Positions 22,801 through 34,433 of a stretch of 64,000 nt of DNA are shown here, in pieces. The notes below the pieces were generated by a model. That model worked only from the letters and a program-made list of their open reading frames with translations, made no database searches and was not told the DNA's origin. Position numbers and translations under genes: made by a program. Within the stretch, counting starts at the first letter, position 1, and every line of letters begins with the position of its first letter. Source of the DNA: Thunnus maccoyii (taxonomy: Eukaryota > Chordata > Actinopteri > Scombriformes > Scombridae); NCBI RefSeq assembly GCF_910596095.1, contig NC_056548.1:8953151-9017150 (forward strand), written 5' to 3'.

Positions 22801-23560
22801 CATACTTTCTGTGGGCGATATGAACAAACAGTTAATGATGTTTACTTAAGATTACCGGAGCTCACCACCAAAGGAGTCTGTCTTGGAAAGAGAAAGAGCC
22901 AGCAGAAAAAGAGAAATAAGGGAAAGAACAAAAGGAAGGCAATTCAACACTTTAGTCATTTAGTCAACATTGTTGTTTGTCTGTTTGTTGGGTGTGCCGG
23001 AGCAGTGGAGGAATGCTGTGTTTAGAAGTGAATAATTTGCCCGGGACTTGAATGACACATATGGGTACAACTCTACCTGCACACAAAGGCAAGTTAAAAA
23101 GCATTTCATGAATAAAAGATAATTTAAGTAGAATGAAATTTCCTCAAACAGTATCACTCATCAGGGAATTCAATAAGTTGATTTGAAAATGAGGAATGCT
23201 TCTTCATGTAGAGTGGATCATGTTGATTGTGTTCAGTGAATTTTTGCTGTATGCTGTGAACAAATACAGGTAAAAGTCTTGGGCTGTGAGTGAGAAACAC
23301 TGCCAGCTGAAAGGGGCAGGTGACTTTATATGCTGATTTCTGACAAAAAAAAAAAAAAGAAAAGCTTTAATCACTGTTTTTATCACTTTGCCCTGGGCAG
23401 TTTTGTTTGTGCAGTGTTAGTGCCTCAGTGTTTTCATTTCCCTTCAGCCATCTGACAGATGGGTCACCCAAATTACAGACAAAACACTTCTAATCTAGTC
23501 ATGTAGATCATTTTAGTTATATGTACTTTATCTGTTTAAACACAACACTCACATATAGTA
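22800..23560. other. gene-free sequence
   Basis: A purine-rich run at about 22885-22940 and an A run at 23345-23358. No gene. Confidence 0.35.
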
Positions 23561-25085
23561 ACCTGAGCTGATACTGCAAACTTGTTAGCTTGTTAAGTTT
23601 CTTATTTACGCATCCAGCAGATATTGAGCTACATTTGCATTCTTCTGTCCACCCGACGAATATAAGTCTAACAATTCACTCTCCTTTCAGCTCTGTTTTG
23701 CTCTCCACCAACTCTTGAGGGAAATATCTGGCTCTTTCACAGCTAAATGCTCCATTATGTCCACCAGCTAGTCGCTAACAGTGTCTGTCTGCTATTTGGT
23801 GCTGGGTAGGTGCTGGTGCTGGTGTTAGGGGGGTTTTAGAGCTTTTTTTTGCTGAAAAACAACACTGATGAGAGCTGTGAGAGTGAACCAAAATGGTAAA
23901 GTTGTGGGGCATAAATAAGCGTAATCCTTGGGGGCAATTGTGCCTGTCAAAGTATGCCCACTAAAAGTGCTTGTTTTTGCTGCTGACAGACTCAGATTGT
24001 TATTATAAGTGTCTGACAATGAAAGTAAACACAGGAACTAGCCGCCTGTAGCAGCATTATGGCTAACAGCATAGGGAACTACATCCGGGGCAGTTTGCTG
24101 GCAGTTTGTTTACATGTACGAGGCTGACCTTCACCACAGTTAGACTGTAAGGAAACTAAAAAAAAAAACTAAGTGCAATGATGGATTATCCTGTGGACTA
24201 TTATGAGGACAATCGTGAGTCATTACACTTTGACTCACCAAACATATTTATTTGATCTGGAGTATACAGAGAGGAGATAAAACAAATGGAAGAAGAAAAA
24301 TGAAGAATGGAGGCAGGAAGGCAACAGGACCGTCAAGAAAGTCAATACAGATAACAGTTACCTCAGAGAAACTGCTGGTGTTCCCGCAATCACTGCTCTA
24401 CTGACAAGTGAAGAGGAAAACTTTTTCTGCATAGTGGGCCCTGTTGCTGCCAGACTTGGAAAATCTAGAAGTATCTATAGAGAGAGTATAATCCCAGCTG
24501 TGTAACTAGTACAAATGGATTTACAGAGTTTATCAACATTGTCGTCCTGGAGACTGTTTCACCTCCACAGAATCAACTGGATGAAAAGAGCGAGGCCAGC
24601 TAGACCAAACGTTCAGCTCCACATGGTAAGAAAAATGTGATTTCAAGAGAAGTTACAGTATGTAAGTCTCTATTGTCCAGTGGCAGTCCTTGAAAACTGC
24701 ACAGTGTGGATCTGGTCATTTTATCCTTGCAATTTGGAAACTTGCAGACATGAACCATTTTATTTCATGTACTAAGTTACTACTTCTCTAGCATGAACAG
24801 ACGCTGAGCCTCAGACGTAAACAAACCGATGGGCTAACTGCCCCGGATGTAGACACTTACAATAACAATCTGAGCCTGTTAGTGAAAAAAAACAAGCACT
24901 TTTAGTGGACGTACTTTGACGGGTGCAATTGCCCCCAAGAATTACATTGCAGCGCATATTGCAGCTGCCGGCTGAAGTGATCTCACTCAATACTGGACCA
25001 ATTCCAAACATTTTTGTCCCCATTAGTCACTTAGACCTCAAATGACAGGAAAATAGGGTCCGGATTGAAAAATATTAGAATTATC
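23560..25085. mobile_element. fish repeat with ~200-bp inverted arms
   Basis: The left arm (about 23925-24130: GTCAAAGTATGCCCACTAAA, AGTGCTTGTTTTTG, CTCAGATTGTTATTATAAG, CTACATCCGGGGCAG, GTTTGTTTACATG) matches the reverse complement of the right arm (about 24805-24925) in order. The outer left part (AACTCTTGAGGGAAATATCTG, GTCGCTAACAGTGTCTGTC) and the outer right part (GGACCAATTCCAAACATTTT, GGGTCCGGATTGAAAAATA) are words I know from one abundant spiny-rayed fish repeat. The 650-bp centre (24150-24790) is not recognised. Confidence 0.65.
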
Positions 25086-25280
25086 CTTTAAAGGAAAAAC
25101 AATATTTTATGCCACCTGCTTAATCTCATTGATATGAAGCATATGCAGTATCGTAGCACTCCTCTCTTAAACCATATATGCTCAGGCAGGATATGTATAT
25201 CTAATGGGTGGGGCTGTGTAAGTGAACTGAAGCTCCCACACCTTGAAATGCTAAAGTTTACCTTCTAACTCGTCTCCTTC
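25085..25280. other. unremarkable intergenic sequence
   Basis: No gene or repeat recognised. Confidence 0.3.
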
Positions 25281-25600
25281 CTCCCCTAACAAACAGACAG
25301 CCAGACGCCTGTCTCCGCCACACAGATACGACTGCAGCCGTACTGTAAAAGGCACCCCAACAACCGCAGCTGATTCCTCCCAGAACATGTAATTTTCTCA
25401 TTTAGCTCACAAGCGTTCGGCCCGACACCAATTAGCACGGGGCCCTGACCTCAGATGTCTGTACCGGGAGACATGGTGGCGAACGACGCACCACGTGGCG
25501 CACCTCAATCAGCCGCTTGCACCCTCTTTTCTATTTTGCAGCCATCAAATCATCGCCATATACATAATTCATACATCTCAGATTTGGAGGTTTATTATAA
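25280..25600. promoter_or_regulatory. candidate conserved non-coding element
   Basis: Unusually GC-balanced complex sequence for this desert (ACAAGCGTTCGGCCCGACAC, CCAATTAGCACGGGGCCC, GAACGACGCACCACGTGG with a CACGTG E-box, TCATCGCCATATACATAATT). It has several CpGs and no reading frame. Good texture for a regulatory element. Confidence 0.35.
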
Positions 25601-26680
25601 CCCCTCTCTAACTCTGAGAGTATGATTATATGTCAGCTTCAACTTTATAAAAACTGGAGGATGGGCTGTCTTTCCGTTCTATCTACATTTTCAAGAACCC
25701 TTGATTTACATAGTGTCAGTGAGTGTTATTGTGACTGTTTACATTTTGAAATAAAGTCAAGCTTTATGAATATAATTTCTAAGTTATTGATAAATATCTT
25801 ATGATGAAGTTATAACTCAGTACTCTCCAAGTAAAAATTTAAATCTCAAAAGTGATATTAAATCTTAATGTGCGTGCTCCTACCGTATGTACCCGCCTAT
25901 ATGCTGTGCAAAAATGTAGAAACCACCTATTTTTATTTTGCCTGGCAATGTTATGCAATACCAAATCTCACCATAGGGGGGTGGGGTCATACCAAAGTGC
26001 TAGTGCTGTCACCCATGCCCTCTCAAAATGAAAGAGCCATGATTGTCAATGAGGAGGGTGTGATGGGCTTTGGAGTAATCTAAATGTAATGGTAAGATAA
26101 TATGAAACTTTGATGACTGTGGGGAAATTGGAGTCAGGATGAGTGTCTTCTTACTCAGGTATATGATGGAGACTTGTGTCTTAGGAAAGAATAATGATAG
26201 TATGCAAAATTAACCTGTACCTCCCCCTGAAGATTATGGTTTCCCTACTTGGACAGTGCAGGTAGCTTACCTCATAGGGCTTTAGACTCTTAATAATAAA
26301 TCTGTAACGTAATTGTAGTGACACATGACATTAGTATGCACAATAGGCTACAATTAGATGAACTCTGGTTATCTTCATTAACCTCTTGTGCTCATCTTGT
26401 AGAAATTCACATTTAGTGGCCTCACATTATATTTGATTAGTTTCCTGATGCATTTCTTTAGATTTAATTTGATGATGTTTGCACTCGTGTCTACAGCCTC
26501 GTAATGTTTACGTGTGTACGTGTGTGACCGAGTGTTTACATATGTATATGTATGCATGCGCATGCAAGTGCACGTCTGTATGCGAGTCCATTTGCACGTG
26601 TGTGCGTGCACATGTGTAAGTGTGCAGCATGCACATGTCTCTCCTCCTTGACGTCGTCTCTGCACCCCACCAGGCAGCTC
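25600..26680. other. gene-free 1.1 kb
   Basis: AT-rich, then an alternating purine-pyrimidine tract at about 26510-26640 (TGTGTACG, TATGCATGCGCATGC). No gene. Confidence 0.4.
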
Positions 26681-27130
26681 TTGGCCTCCTCCTTTCATTG
26701 CTAAGAAACCATCCATTCTGTGTGAGTAATCAGAGCTGTGCCTCCAGGAGCCCAGCCAAGCCTCTCATCCTTGGGCTGCTCAAGAGCTGCTTTAATTAAC
26801 CATCATACCACAGATGGGATCGATTTTTCCCCCCACCCCCTCTTTCTTGCTCTTTCTCTATGCCTCCCTCTCTCTCTCCTTGCCTCTCTCTCTCCCTTCT
26901 ATCTCTGCTGCTTCTTTCCTGCACCCTTCTCTCCCATACACAAGCCCCATAATTGCACTGGAACAGTGCCAGCCGCCAGTCGGGCCCCAGACTGCAGGCC
27001 TCTCTTCTCCCTCTGTTCTCCTCCTCAGCCCCTGGCCTCACCTGCTCAATACCTTATTAGTGTCAGGATCTGTAGAGAGCCATTGCGGATTAACTAAAGA
27101 GATGTGAGATTGATTTCTGCCCTTGCAGAT
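26680..27130. promoter_or_regulatory. candidate conserved non-coding blocks around a CT-rich centre
   Basis: Complex blocks at 26690-26825 (CTTTAATTAACCATCATACC) and 26935-27130 (CCCCATAATTGCACTGG, GCGGATTAACTAAAGAGATG) flank a (CT)n-rich stretch. Three overlapping open frames on both strands come from the CT-rich centre and are not credible genes. Confidence 0.27.
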
Positions 27131-27146
27131 AAAATTGAAGTTTTCT

Positions 27147-27149
<3 letters not shown>

Positions 27150-27185
<36 letters not shown>

Positions 27186-27187
27186 CA
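27150..27187. repeat. (TG)n(CG)n microsatellite
   Basis: About 15 TG units run directly into CGCGCGC. It is fully alternating purine-pyrimidine and therefore Z-DNA prone. Confidence 0.95.
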
Positions 27188-27189
27188 TG

Positions 27190-27851
27190 AGTGCATGTGT
27201 GTCAGCGAGGGACAGACAAGTGAGAAAGAAAGGAAGAAAAGTAGGAAAGATGTTTCAGAAAGAGAGAAAAGGACTGTCTGATTTTCAGTCTGCAACCATT
27301 CAGGAACATACTGTATGCATGTGCACATGCAAGTTGCGTGTGTTTGTGCATTACTATTCTCTAGTATGTATGAGGGTTTTTGAAATGAGGGTTTGCTAAT
27401 TTGCTATTGGAAGACCCACTTGAGCCTCTGCCTCTCTCACAACAAATTAATCCTCCCCTTGCTTTACCTTCATTGGTTTTCATGTGGCGCTATGAAGGCA
27501 CTAGACAGACCAATATCCCTCTGTGTTACACTATTCTAGAGAGAGGTCCTCCATCCATACACATGAACACACACACGCACACACACACGCATAGATAGAC
27601 TTATACGTGCACACCCACCTCCACCACTAATCTGAAAGTCCAATCTCAGATTCTAATCTGCCAAAGTAATAGTCACAAGAAATGACCTGTTCTGGAAAAT
27701 ATGTTCACGAAAATAGCCCCCTATTGATTATTCATGGCTCAGGCATGGCTATATGTGTGTCAACGAGGTCTCAGAGGCAGCCAGTTGGGTGAGAGATTAA
27801 CATCTATTTCAGAGATAGGTGAATTTGTCGTGGAGGAGAGGTGGCGGTGTG
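27190..27851. other. gene-free sequence
   Basis: Includes a short CA-rich tract at 27568-27595. No gene. Confidence 0.4.
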
Positions 27852-27868
27852 TATGTGTGTGTGTGTGG

Positions 27869-27901
<33 letters not shown>
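27851..27901. repeat. (TG)n followed by a G30 homopolymer
   Basis: A short TG run, GGGGA, then about 30 consecutive G (27872-27901). The homopolymer length may be a sequencing or assembly approximation. Confidence 0.9.
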
Positions 27902-27903
<2 letters not shown>

Positions 27904-28155
27904 GCAGGAGGTTGGGGGCTGGAGCGAGGTGGAGGGTTGTCTCCTCAGGATTGTGCTGTAATCACAGGCCTCCGTCTGCATGGCACATCTCAAGAGTGGT
28001 GTCAGCTGGGCTCTCTTCTGTTTGCTAATAGCAGGGGGTCAGGCCTCTCTCACAAAGAGGTGCGTTTGATCCCCAGGTATGGGACACGGAGGGAAAGATG
28101 TGACACTACTGAATACTAACAGGGCAAGCTACGTGGCTGCTTATCTTTCATCTGT

Positions 28156-28184
28156 TGTGTGTGTGTGTGTGTGTGTGTGCGCGT
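28156..28184. repeat. (TG)n(CG)2 microsatellite
   Basis: About 12 TG units followed by CGCG. Confidence 0.93.
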
Positions 28185-28189
28185 TTGAC

Positions 28190-29925
28190 ATCCTAATGGT
28201 ATTTGTGTTTTGTAAGCAAACAGCTTAGTGGATTTAAAGGTTGAAAAATGTGCTGTGGATTTATTTGTCTCAAGGTATAAAAAGCAGAAGAGACTAAAAC
28301 TAATGATACTATACTAAAACCTCTTAAAACCTCTTAAAACATGTCTAATACTGATACTAATAATTCTAATTAAGCAGGAGACAAAACAAAGACTGTTCTA
28401 ACCAGTCTTGAGCAGGCAAAGAAACTTTTCGAACAAATACGCCCCGTTCTTTCCCTGCTGTTGTGTGATGGCAGGTGCATTGCCTTTGTGTGTTACAGCT
28501 GCTGATTTGTAGTGTCGTGTTTGTGCGTTTGTATAGCAGCCGTTGTGGTGGCGGTTGTGTAGCAGTTCATGGGTCCCAGGGCCCAGCTGCCAGAGTGAGG
28601 CAGAAGAGTCAGACATCATTGTGGTGTGATTTCCTCCTCTCCTTGCAGATGGAGTGTTTTTGTCAGAGCGAGGGCCACTGTGATTGCCTCTTCGCCACCG
28701 GTGTCAGCCCAGGATAATACTGCAGCCGTCCCCCCAGGAACAACACAGGATCAGCGCAATCCATTTTCTTTTTCTCTGCCAAAATGGAATAATTTCAAAG
28801 AGACAATCCCTGGTAGTCTCCAAAGCCCAGGAAAAATCAAAAGACAACCATTATGGCAAAAATTGTGAAAGAGGTGTTCCACCTTTCCACTTGGCTCCAC
28901 CAAATACTATGCCCAGCTCTAACTAACAAGCACAGCCACAGATAGACAATGAAAGTGGATTGGAGAGCAAAGCTAGCAATCTCACAAAACAGAACACTAA
29001 AGCGACACATGAAAGATGCATGCACACAGAGTACAGATGGAGAACCAGCTAGTGTAGTCCCCAGTATGGTCCTCGTATTAGGCGCCAAACTCAGATCTTT
29101 ACATTCAAAATATGGTGGTTTTTATCTATGAGGCCATACATCTGCAGCAATCTGAGTTCTATGGCAACCTGCCCTTTACAGTCCTAATGACACTTCAGCA
29201 AAGTGTGGTGGCTGAGAGAGGGCGGGAGCTGGGAGGCTTTCCCTCAGAAAGAGCTGAGAGCATCTCATTGGGAAAAGGGGCTAAGAGTGTTGCTGTGATG
29301 CCTGACTCCATATTCTTGGGTCATAGATATTCAAGGACCACACCTCCCTTTCCATTCTCTCTTCCTGTTGCCCTAACACATCAACATGAGTCCTATAGTC
29401 GGCCACCTGCAAATGAATATCCGTGCAGAGATAGAGATGTGCGATGGTACTTGAGCTCGATGATTTGATGTGTAGTAAAGATGGGCAAAGTCAGGAAGTC
29501 TTTCTTCTGTGCGCTAACGTGCAACAGAAATGATCAAAAGAAGCTTATCTACACTTACCTGCAATTTTATTTTTGGTACCTTTAAGAGAAATAACTCCTC
29601 ACATATTTCTCAAGATCTTGGCGTGACAGATCAAAATGATGTTTGAAGCTCTGCTATGCACAGGTGCTTGATGGACAATATTGGAGTAGTAGTCTATTAT
29701 TGTACAGTGTGAATGAATGAAGAGTGATTGAGTGCAGTACTCCACGCCACCTATATAAAGCAGAAGTATTGCAATGTGAGGGCCAGGGAGAGAGAGGGTG
29801 AGAGAGCTCTAGAGGCCTAAATGAGGTGAAGGGAAGTGGAAGTGTCCAGTAGGGGGTCTGCTGCTGTGGGAAGGGAGAGGGGGAGAGGGGAAAGGGAGGG
29901 GGAGAGGGGTGGAGGGCTTGCTCTA
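28190..29925. other. gene-free 1.7 kb
   Basis: It contains a short direct repeat (AAAACCTCTT twice, about 28316-28340) and a GA-rich tract at 29780-29915. The block at 28600-28760 is complex and could be regulatory. No gene. Confidence 0.35.
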
Positions 29926-30135
29926 CGTGGCGCCTGGGCCAATGCATGAGGGTTTGGGGCTAAGTGTCTCATCAGCATCCAGCTCAGGTGCTGCCAGGGC
30001 CCACGCACTAACTATGCCCTGACTTGATTGTAATTGCCTGAATTCAACTCCCGCTGCTCCCTCCTGGCAATATCACAGGCACATTTAACTCCAGAGAGCC
30101 TGGGGACCATGCAGCAGGGCCACAGAGAGCAGCTG
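29925..30135. promoter_or_regulatory. candidate conserved non-coding element
   Basis: Complex sequence (TGGGCCAATGCATGAGGG, GTGTCTCATCAGCATCCAGC, TTGATTGTAATTGCCTGAAT) directly after a GA-rich tract. No coding frame with support. Confidence 0.3.
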
Positions 30136-31080
30136 ACTGCCTCTTGTTGAAGCCTGTGGACTGCAGGGGGATCCTCTCTTGTGCTGTCTGCTTTGTGGGG
30201 GAGGGTCACAGGTGCATGCACCCCCCTCCTCTGGGTGTTTGTGAACATGAAACAAGTGCGACTGCATCGGATGTACTCCGACAGTGATGGCATGAGCATG
30301 ACAGAGGTATTTGCTGTTTTCCTGTCTCCTTTTGGAGAATGAAAATTTGCCCCCTTGCTGTCCTGGAGCCACTTGAACAAAAGGTCTACTCTACACTATG
30401 TGCAAATTTTTGTGGTTATACAACCAAATTCATGGCAAAAGTTATTCATAAAAAAAGTAACTTCTCTTTAAATTTCAGGGGTGTATCCAAGGGTAGAATT
30501 ATTTTGTAGGTCTTCAGAGCTATTTAAACCATAAATTATTTAACAAAATATTTCAAATCTCCACATAATGTGCTCATACAGTAAAGCAGAAACTCCTGGC
30601 TGCTGTCAGCCTGTGTTTATCATGTCCAATTGAAAGCCAAAGTATGCACTTGATTGCTTCATATTTCCACCTACAGTACTTTTATTTTACACACAGTGGT
30701 GAAAATCATTATCATGCTGGAGTTATGCTAATATTTGGGGGTTGAAAATTGCTTGAAATGTGCTTTGAAAGGAAGAACAAAATCTTCCCAGAGGCCAGAA
30801 AATAATTGAATAAAAAACACGAGACCACCATCAACAACTTTACAGTAAGTACATTTGGGTTTTTTCCAAATAATACATATGAATTTGGGTCCAAATCTGT
30901 AGTTAAAGAACATTGAAGGTGCCTACATTTGAGTCCTTTTGTTTGTGACATTTGTGACTGACAAGGGCATGAATGAAGTACTTCCCTCTTACGGCAACAA
31001 AAGCCCTTATTCAAAAACAAGATAGAACATTACAAGCATAAATAGATTTTCCAGTGGTAATACGTAATCTATGTTTCCCA
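30135..31080. other. gene-free 0.9 kb
   Basis: No gene or repeat recognised. Two overlapping minus-strand frames at 30012-30380 have no family features. Confidence 0.35.
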
Positions 31081-31420
31081 ATCGGCCAGCTTTGGAAACT
31101 GCAGCAGGGTTAACTTAAAAAAGTTAGCCTGTGGCGCTCCTCATCCTGTGATAATAGGCCTGTCTGTAATGAAGAACAGGCTTGTTGCCAACAGGTGGTC
31201 TCTTTAAAAGACCAGAGCCACAGCACTCAGGATGGGGGAAAAAAAAGTGCCATGGCAAAATGTGTCAGAATCTAATGTTCTGCAGAGTGAAAAGCCTGTT
31301 TTCTGTCTTTTGTTCCCAGCTAGAGATTCAGCCTTGTTCCTCATTGTTCAGGGCACAAACGAGCAACAGTCTTTTTTGACACGGAGCCACAGATGAATAA
31401 AGACTGGAGCTGACTAGTCA
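31080..31420. promoter_or_regulatory. candidate conserved non-coding element
   Basis: Complex block with CCTGTGATAATAGGCCTGTC and TGTAATGAAGAACAGGCTTG. CAGGCCTATTATC-like words appear on both strands. Texture-based. Confidence 0.25.
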
Positions 31421-32030
31421 CAGGAAAGAGCTTTCTTTTTGGAGGGTTTGGAGCCCATTAAGAGTTTGTGAGATATGAATGGATATGAATCCTCTCCTTC
31501 GACCCTACCAAAAAAAATACAACTGGACCCATAGAAGACAAGGAACACCTCTGTGTCTTTTTACCGAGGTTCCCAAGAACATTATGAGAAATCAGGCAGA
31601 GGGAAGACTGATTGACAGGCAGGAATTACATAGAGTCAATGAGGAAGTGGTTCTTTGTTCATTTGAAAGGGTACACTATGCCCACCCAACCTTGGAGCAC
31701 TAACCACTGACACTAATGTTGACATATTGACTTTGTATTCATGAAAAAAATGCTGTATGGAAGAAAACAGGTAATTACTGTGATTACAAACTACATTATT
31801 GCGACATACTATAAACTTTACATTTGAGTGTAGGAAGCTGCACGCATAATGTGCTCCTGCATAATGTAATAAAACAGACAGGATAAAGATAATGAAATAT
31901 TTAGTGAGCCACTTCACACAGACGCTAGTCAGCGTGCTCGGCTCAATGGGCAGATGATGGGTGGATCCCAGCAAACGCAGCCCTGCAAAATACAACCTTT
32001 TGTACAACTCCATAATCCATTTGTTACACT
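31420..32030. other. gene-free sequence
   Basis: No gene, RNA or repeat recognised. Confidence 0.35.
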
Positions 32031-32240
32031 CAGACCAATTTGTCCTCATTAACCCTCATAAGGGGACTGTGTCTGAGACAAAAGCTCCCGGGGAACAATG
32101 AGCACCCCCTCCGTCCACATCCCCGCAGCTCAAGTGCTCCCCTTCGCAGCACATTGTGGCCCCTCGTTGCCCAGAAGGTTCCAGTCTATGAGCAAGAGAA
32201 GGACAGAGCCGAAACAAGCGAGGTACACCTGAAAGAAGGG
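32030..32240. promoter_or_regulatory. candidate conserved non-coding element
   Basis: Unrepetitive GC-balanced sequence (AACCCTCATAAGGGGACTG, AGCTCAAGTGCTCCCCTTCG) ahead of an A run at about 32243-32256. Confidence 0.22.
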
Positions 32241-32724
32241 GTAAAAAAAAAAAAAAACAAGAAAAGAAAAATTCCCCCATTTCCGCATTGAGAATGAAAT
32301 ATCTTCTGAAAAACCACAATGCAACGTCTTCTATTGTGTTCAGGTCACTCAATCAATCTACTCTGAAATAACTCTTGACATGACATACAAAAAGAATTTG
32401 TAAAGAGAAGGAAGGGGAGTTTACAGTAATTTCCAGAGACGTGAGAAAGTTGTGTTTTTCTGTTTCGGTTCTGTTTCTCACACCTGTTGCAAAATTAATT
32501 TAAAAAATGTCATATTATTGTATTTATATAATAATCCAGTGGCTCTAAAATACAGTCTGTCTGTGTTATCACTTAGTTGACCATGAACTGGTCAGAGTGT
32601 CTGCATCAAACACCATTTTTATTCACTTTTTTTTCCCCTCAGTGGATTTGTTTATAAGACTTCCTGTTTTTAAACAGTGGATTTGTCATTATTACTTTCT
32701 TCTCTTTTCAACTTGGCTCAGACA

Positions 32725-33425
32725 GACAGTCATGGTAAGAAAGTGCTTTTACTCAACTACTGTATTTAAGCACAGTTCTGAGGTTCTTAACTTGAGTATT
32801 GCCTTTTTCTTTTTACTTCTTCTCCGTAATATTTCAGAGGGAAATATTGTACTTGTACTTTTTACTTCACTACATTTATCTGACAGATATAGTTAGTAGT
32901 TACTTCTAAGATTTTACATAAAAAAACATCTCATATAATACAAGCCAAGAACCTTTTTTCAGCTTGTGGTGCCTTACAAAAACAATGTCTAGTTGGGGAA
33001 ACGTGTCACATTTCAGATGTCTGAGTGATTTTTTACTCTAAATGTCTGAAAAGGTTTCATTTAAATAACAGTTTAAGATACATTTACCCAATATTTCACA
33101 AAAAGCTAAGATTGGAGACACATTTGTGTAGCAGAACTTTGTTTTTCTTCCTTCCTACCTCAATCATCATCTCATAACACCCTAGATTTATCATCTGACC
33201 TTTTGGAGGGGCCCCGACCCCTAAACTGGGAACCACTGGATTAAACTACTTAAGAAAACTAGCTCAACTTTTCTTTTGATACCTTTAATACATTTTGCTG
33301 ATAAAACTCATATATTTTTACTTCAGTAAGGTTTTGAAAGCAGTATTTTTACTTACTTAAGTTCTTTTAATGGTACGTATATTTAAGTAAAGGATCAGAA
33401 TACTGCAAATACTCTAGAAATATAA
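32725..33425 (+). repeat. dispersed fish repeat 'ACTTAAGTA' family, copy C (two pieces)
   Basis: The first piece (32725-32945) has AATATTTCAGAGGGAAATAT, TTTTTACTTCACTACATTTA, TCTGACAGATATAGTTAG and AAGATTTTACATAAAA. The second piece (about 33250-33425) has TACTTAAGTTCTTTTAATGG and AAGTAAAGGATCAGAATAC. The 300 bp between is probably part of the same nested repeat. Confidence 0.65.
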
Positions 33426-33439
33426 ACCTCCCCTATTCC

Positions 33440-33800
33440 TTGACTAGTTTCAGGGTAATGCAACAGTCGTCTCCAGCTTTACTTATAACACAATAAAATC
33501 ATAATTATTGCTTCAGCCGCTTACTCAGTTAAGCTCTATGCGAAAGCCTTTTATAAACATGTCACAGTGTCAAACGCAGCGGCGTCCCATTTAATGCTGG
33601 TTTGTTGGGTCTCCGATATGTTTTCCAAACAGAGTTGCAGTAATCAGGTCATTTGTTATAATGACAACCATTAGGGGTGATCATCGTCACACAGCAGTCA
33701 GGCAGATAAATCAGGTGCTCTCTCAGATTCATCTCAATTACACACACACACACACACACACAGAGACAGACACGAATGCACACACACCTTTCTCAGCATT
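33440..33800. promoter_or_regulatory. candidate conserved non-coding element with (CA)n
   Basis: Complex block with homeodomain-type words (AAATCATAATTATTGCTTCA, GTCATTTGTTATAATGAC, CCATTAGGGGTGATCATCG) and a (CA)n tract at 33740-33762. It lies about 650 bp downstream of the mbip polyadenylation site. No coding support. Confidence 0.33.
33740..33762. repeat. (CA)n microsatellite
   Basis: About 11 uninterrupted CA units. Confidence 0.95.
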
Positions 33801-34197
33801 AAAGATGAAAATGTTAAACACCAATGATAAATTCATTCTGAGTCAGATTCATTTGAACTATTCATTAGTTGTTTTTTTTTAATGAAAAGATTTGTTGATT
33901 ATGTCAATCAACAGGAAATTCATTGGCAGCAATTTTGGTAATGGACTGATCATGTAAGTAATTATTTAAGCAAAACTTCACTTCTCAAAAGGTGGTGGTT
34001 GCCGGTTTCCTTCCTGTAATCTGAATATCTTTTGGTTTTGAACTGTTGATTAGTCTAAACAAGACAATTGGAGGAAAAAATGGTAATTTAATAATAATAA
34101 TCATGATGATGATTATCAAATAGAATCATTAGTTGCACCTCTTCTCTCTACCAATAAAAGGAATTATGAGTCCAAGTTTTCATGAAGGAAAAATACT

Positions 34198-34203
34198 TTT
34201 ATT
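34198..34203 (-). terminator. mbip: mbip polyadenylation signal (AATAAA)
   Basis: TTTATT on the plus strand gives AATAAA on the minus strand, about 230 bases past the mbip stop codon. It would give a short 3' UTR of about 250 bases. It is the first canonical signal I see after the stop; cleavage a little below 34190 is inferred. Confidence 0.6.
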
Positions 34204-34433
34204 TACAACACAATTATATTTCACTTAACTAAAAAACTATTTAGAGGAATACAGTTTTTTCTACTCTGATATCCAAAATGTGTCTCATGACCATTACATG
34301 AAGCTCATATGAAATGTTTTTAAACACATACAAGGTGAATAGTGCTGATGAACCTCTGAGGAATAGAAAAAAGAAACTAATGATACATGTTCAATGCGTT
34401 TATAGACGTGGTGTGTTTGTTGATTCGTGTTTG

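Noticed and set aside
26738..27107. Three overlapping frames on both strands
   Set aside because: They come from a (CT)n-rich stretch; frames open on both strands here reflect composition.
31636..32049. 137-codon minus-strand frame
   Set aside because: Cys/His/Leu-rich chance frame without domain, splice context or codon pattern.
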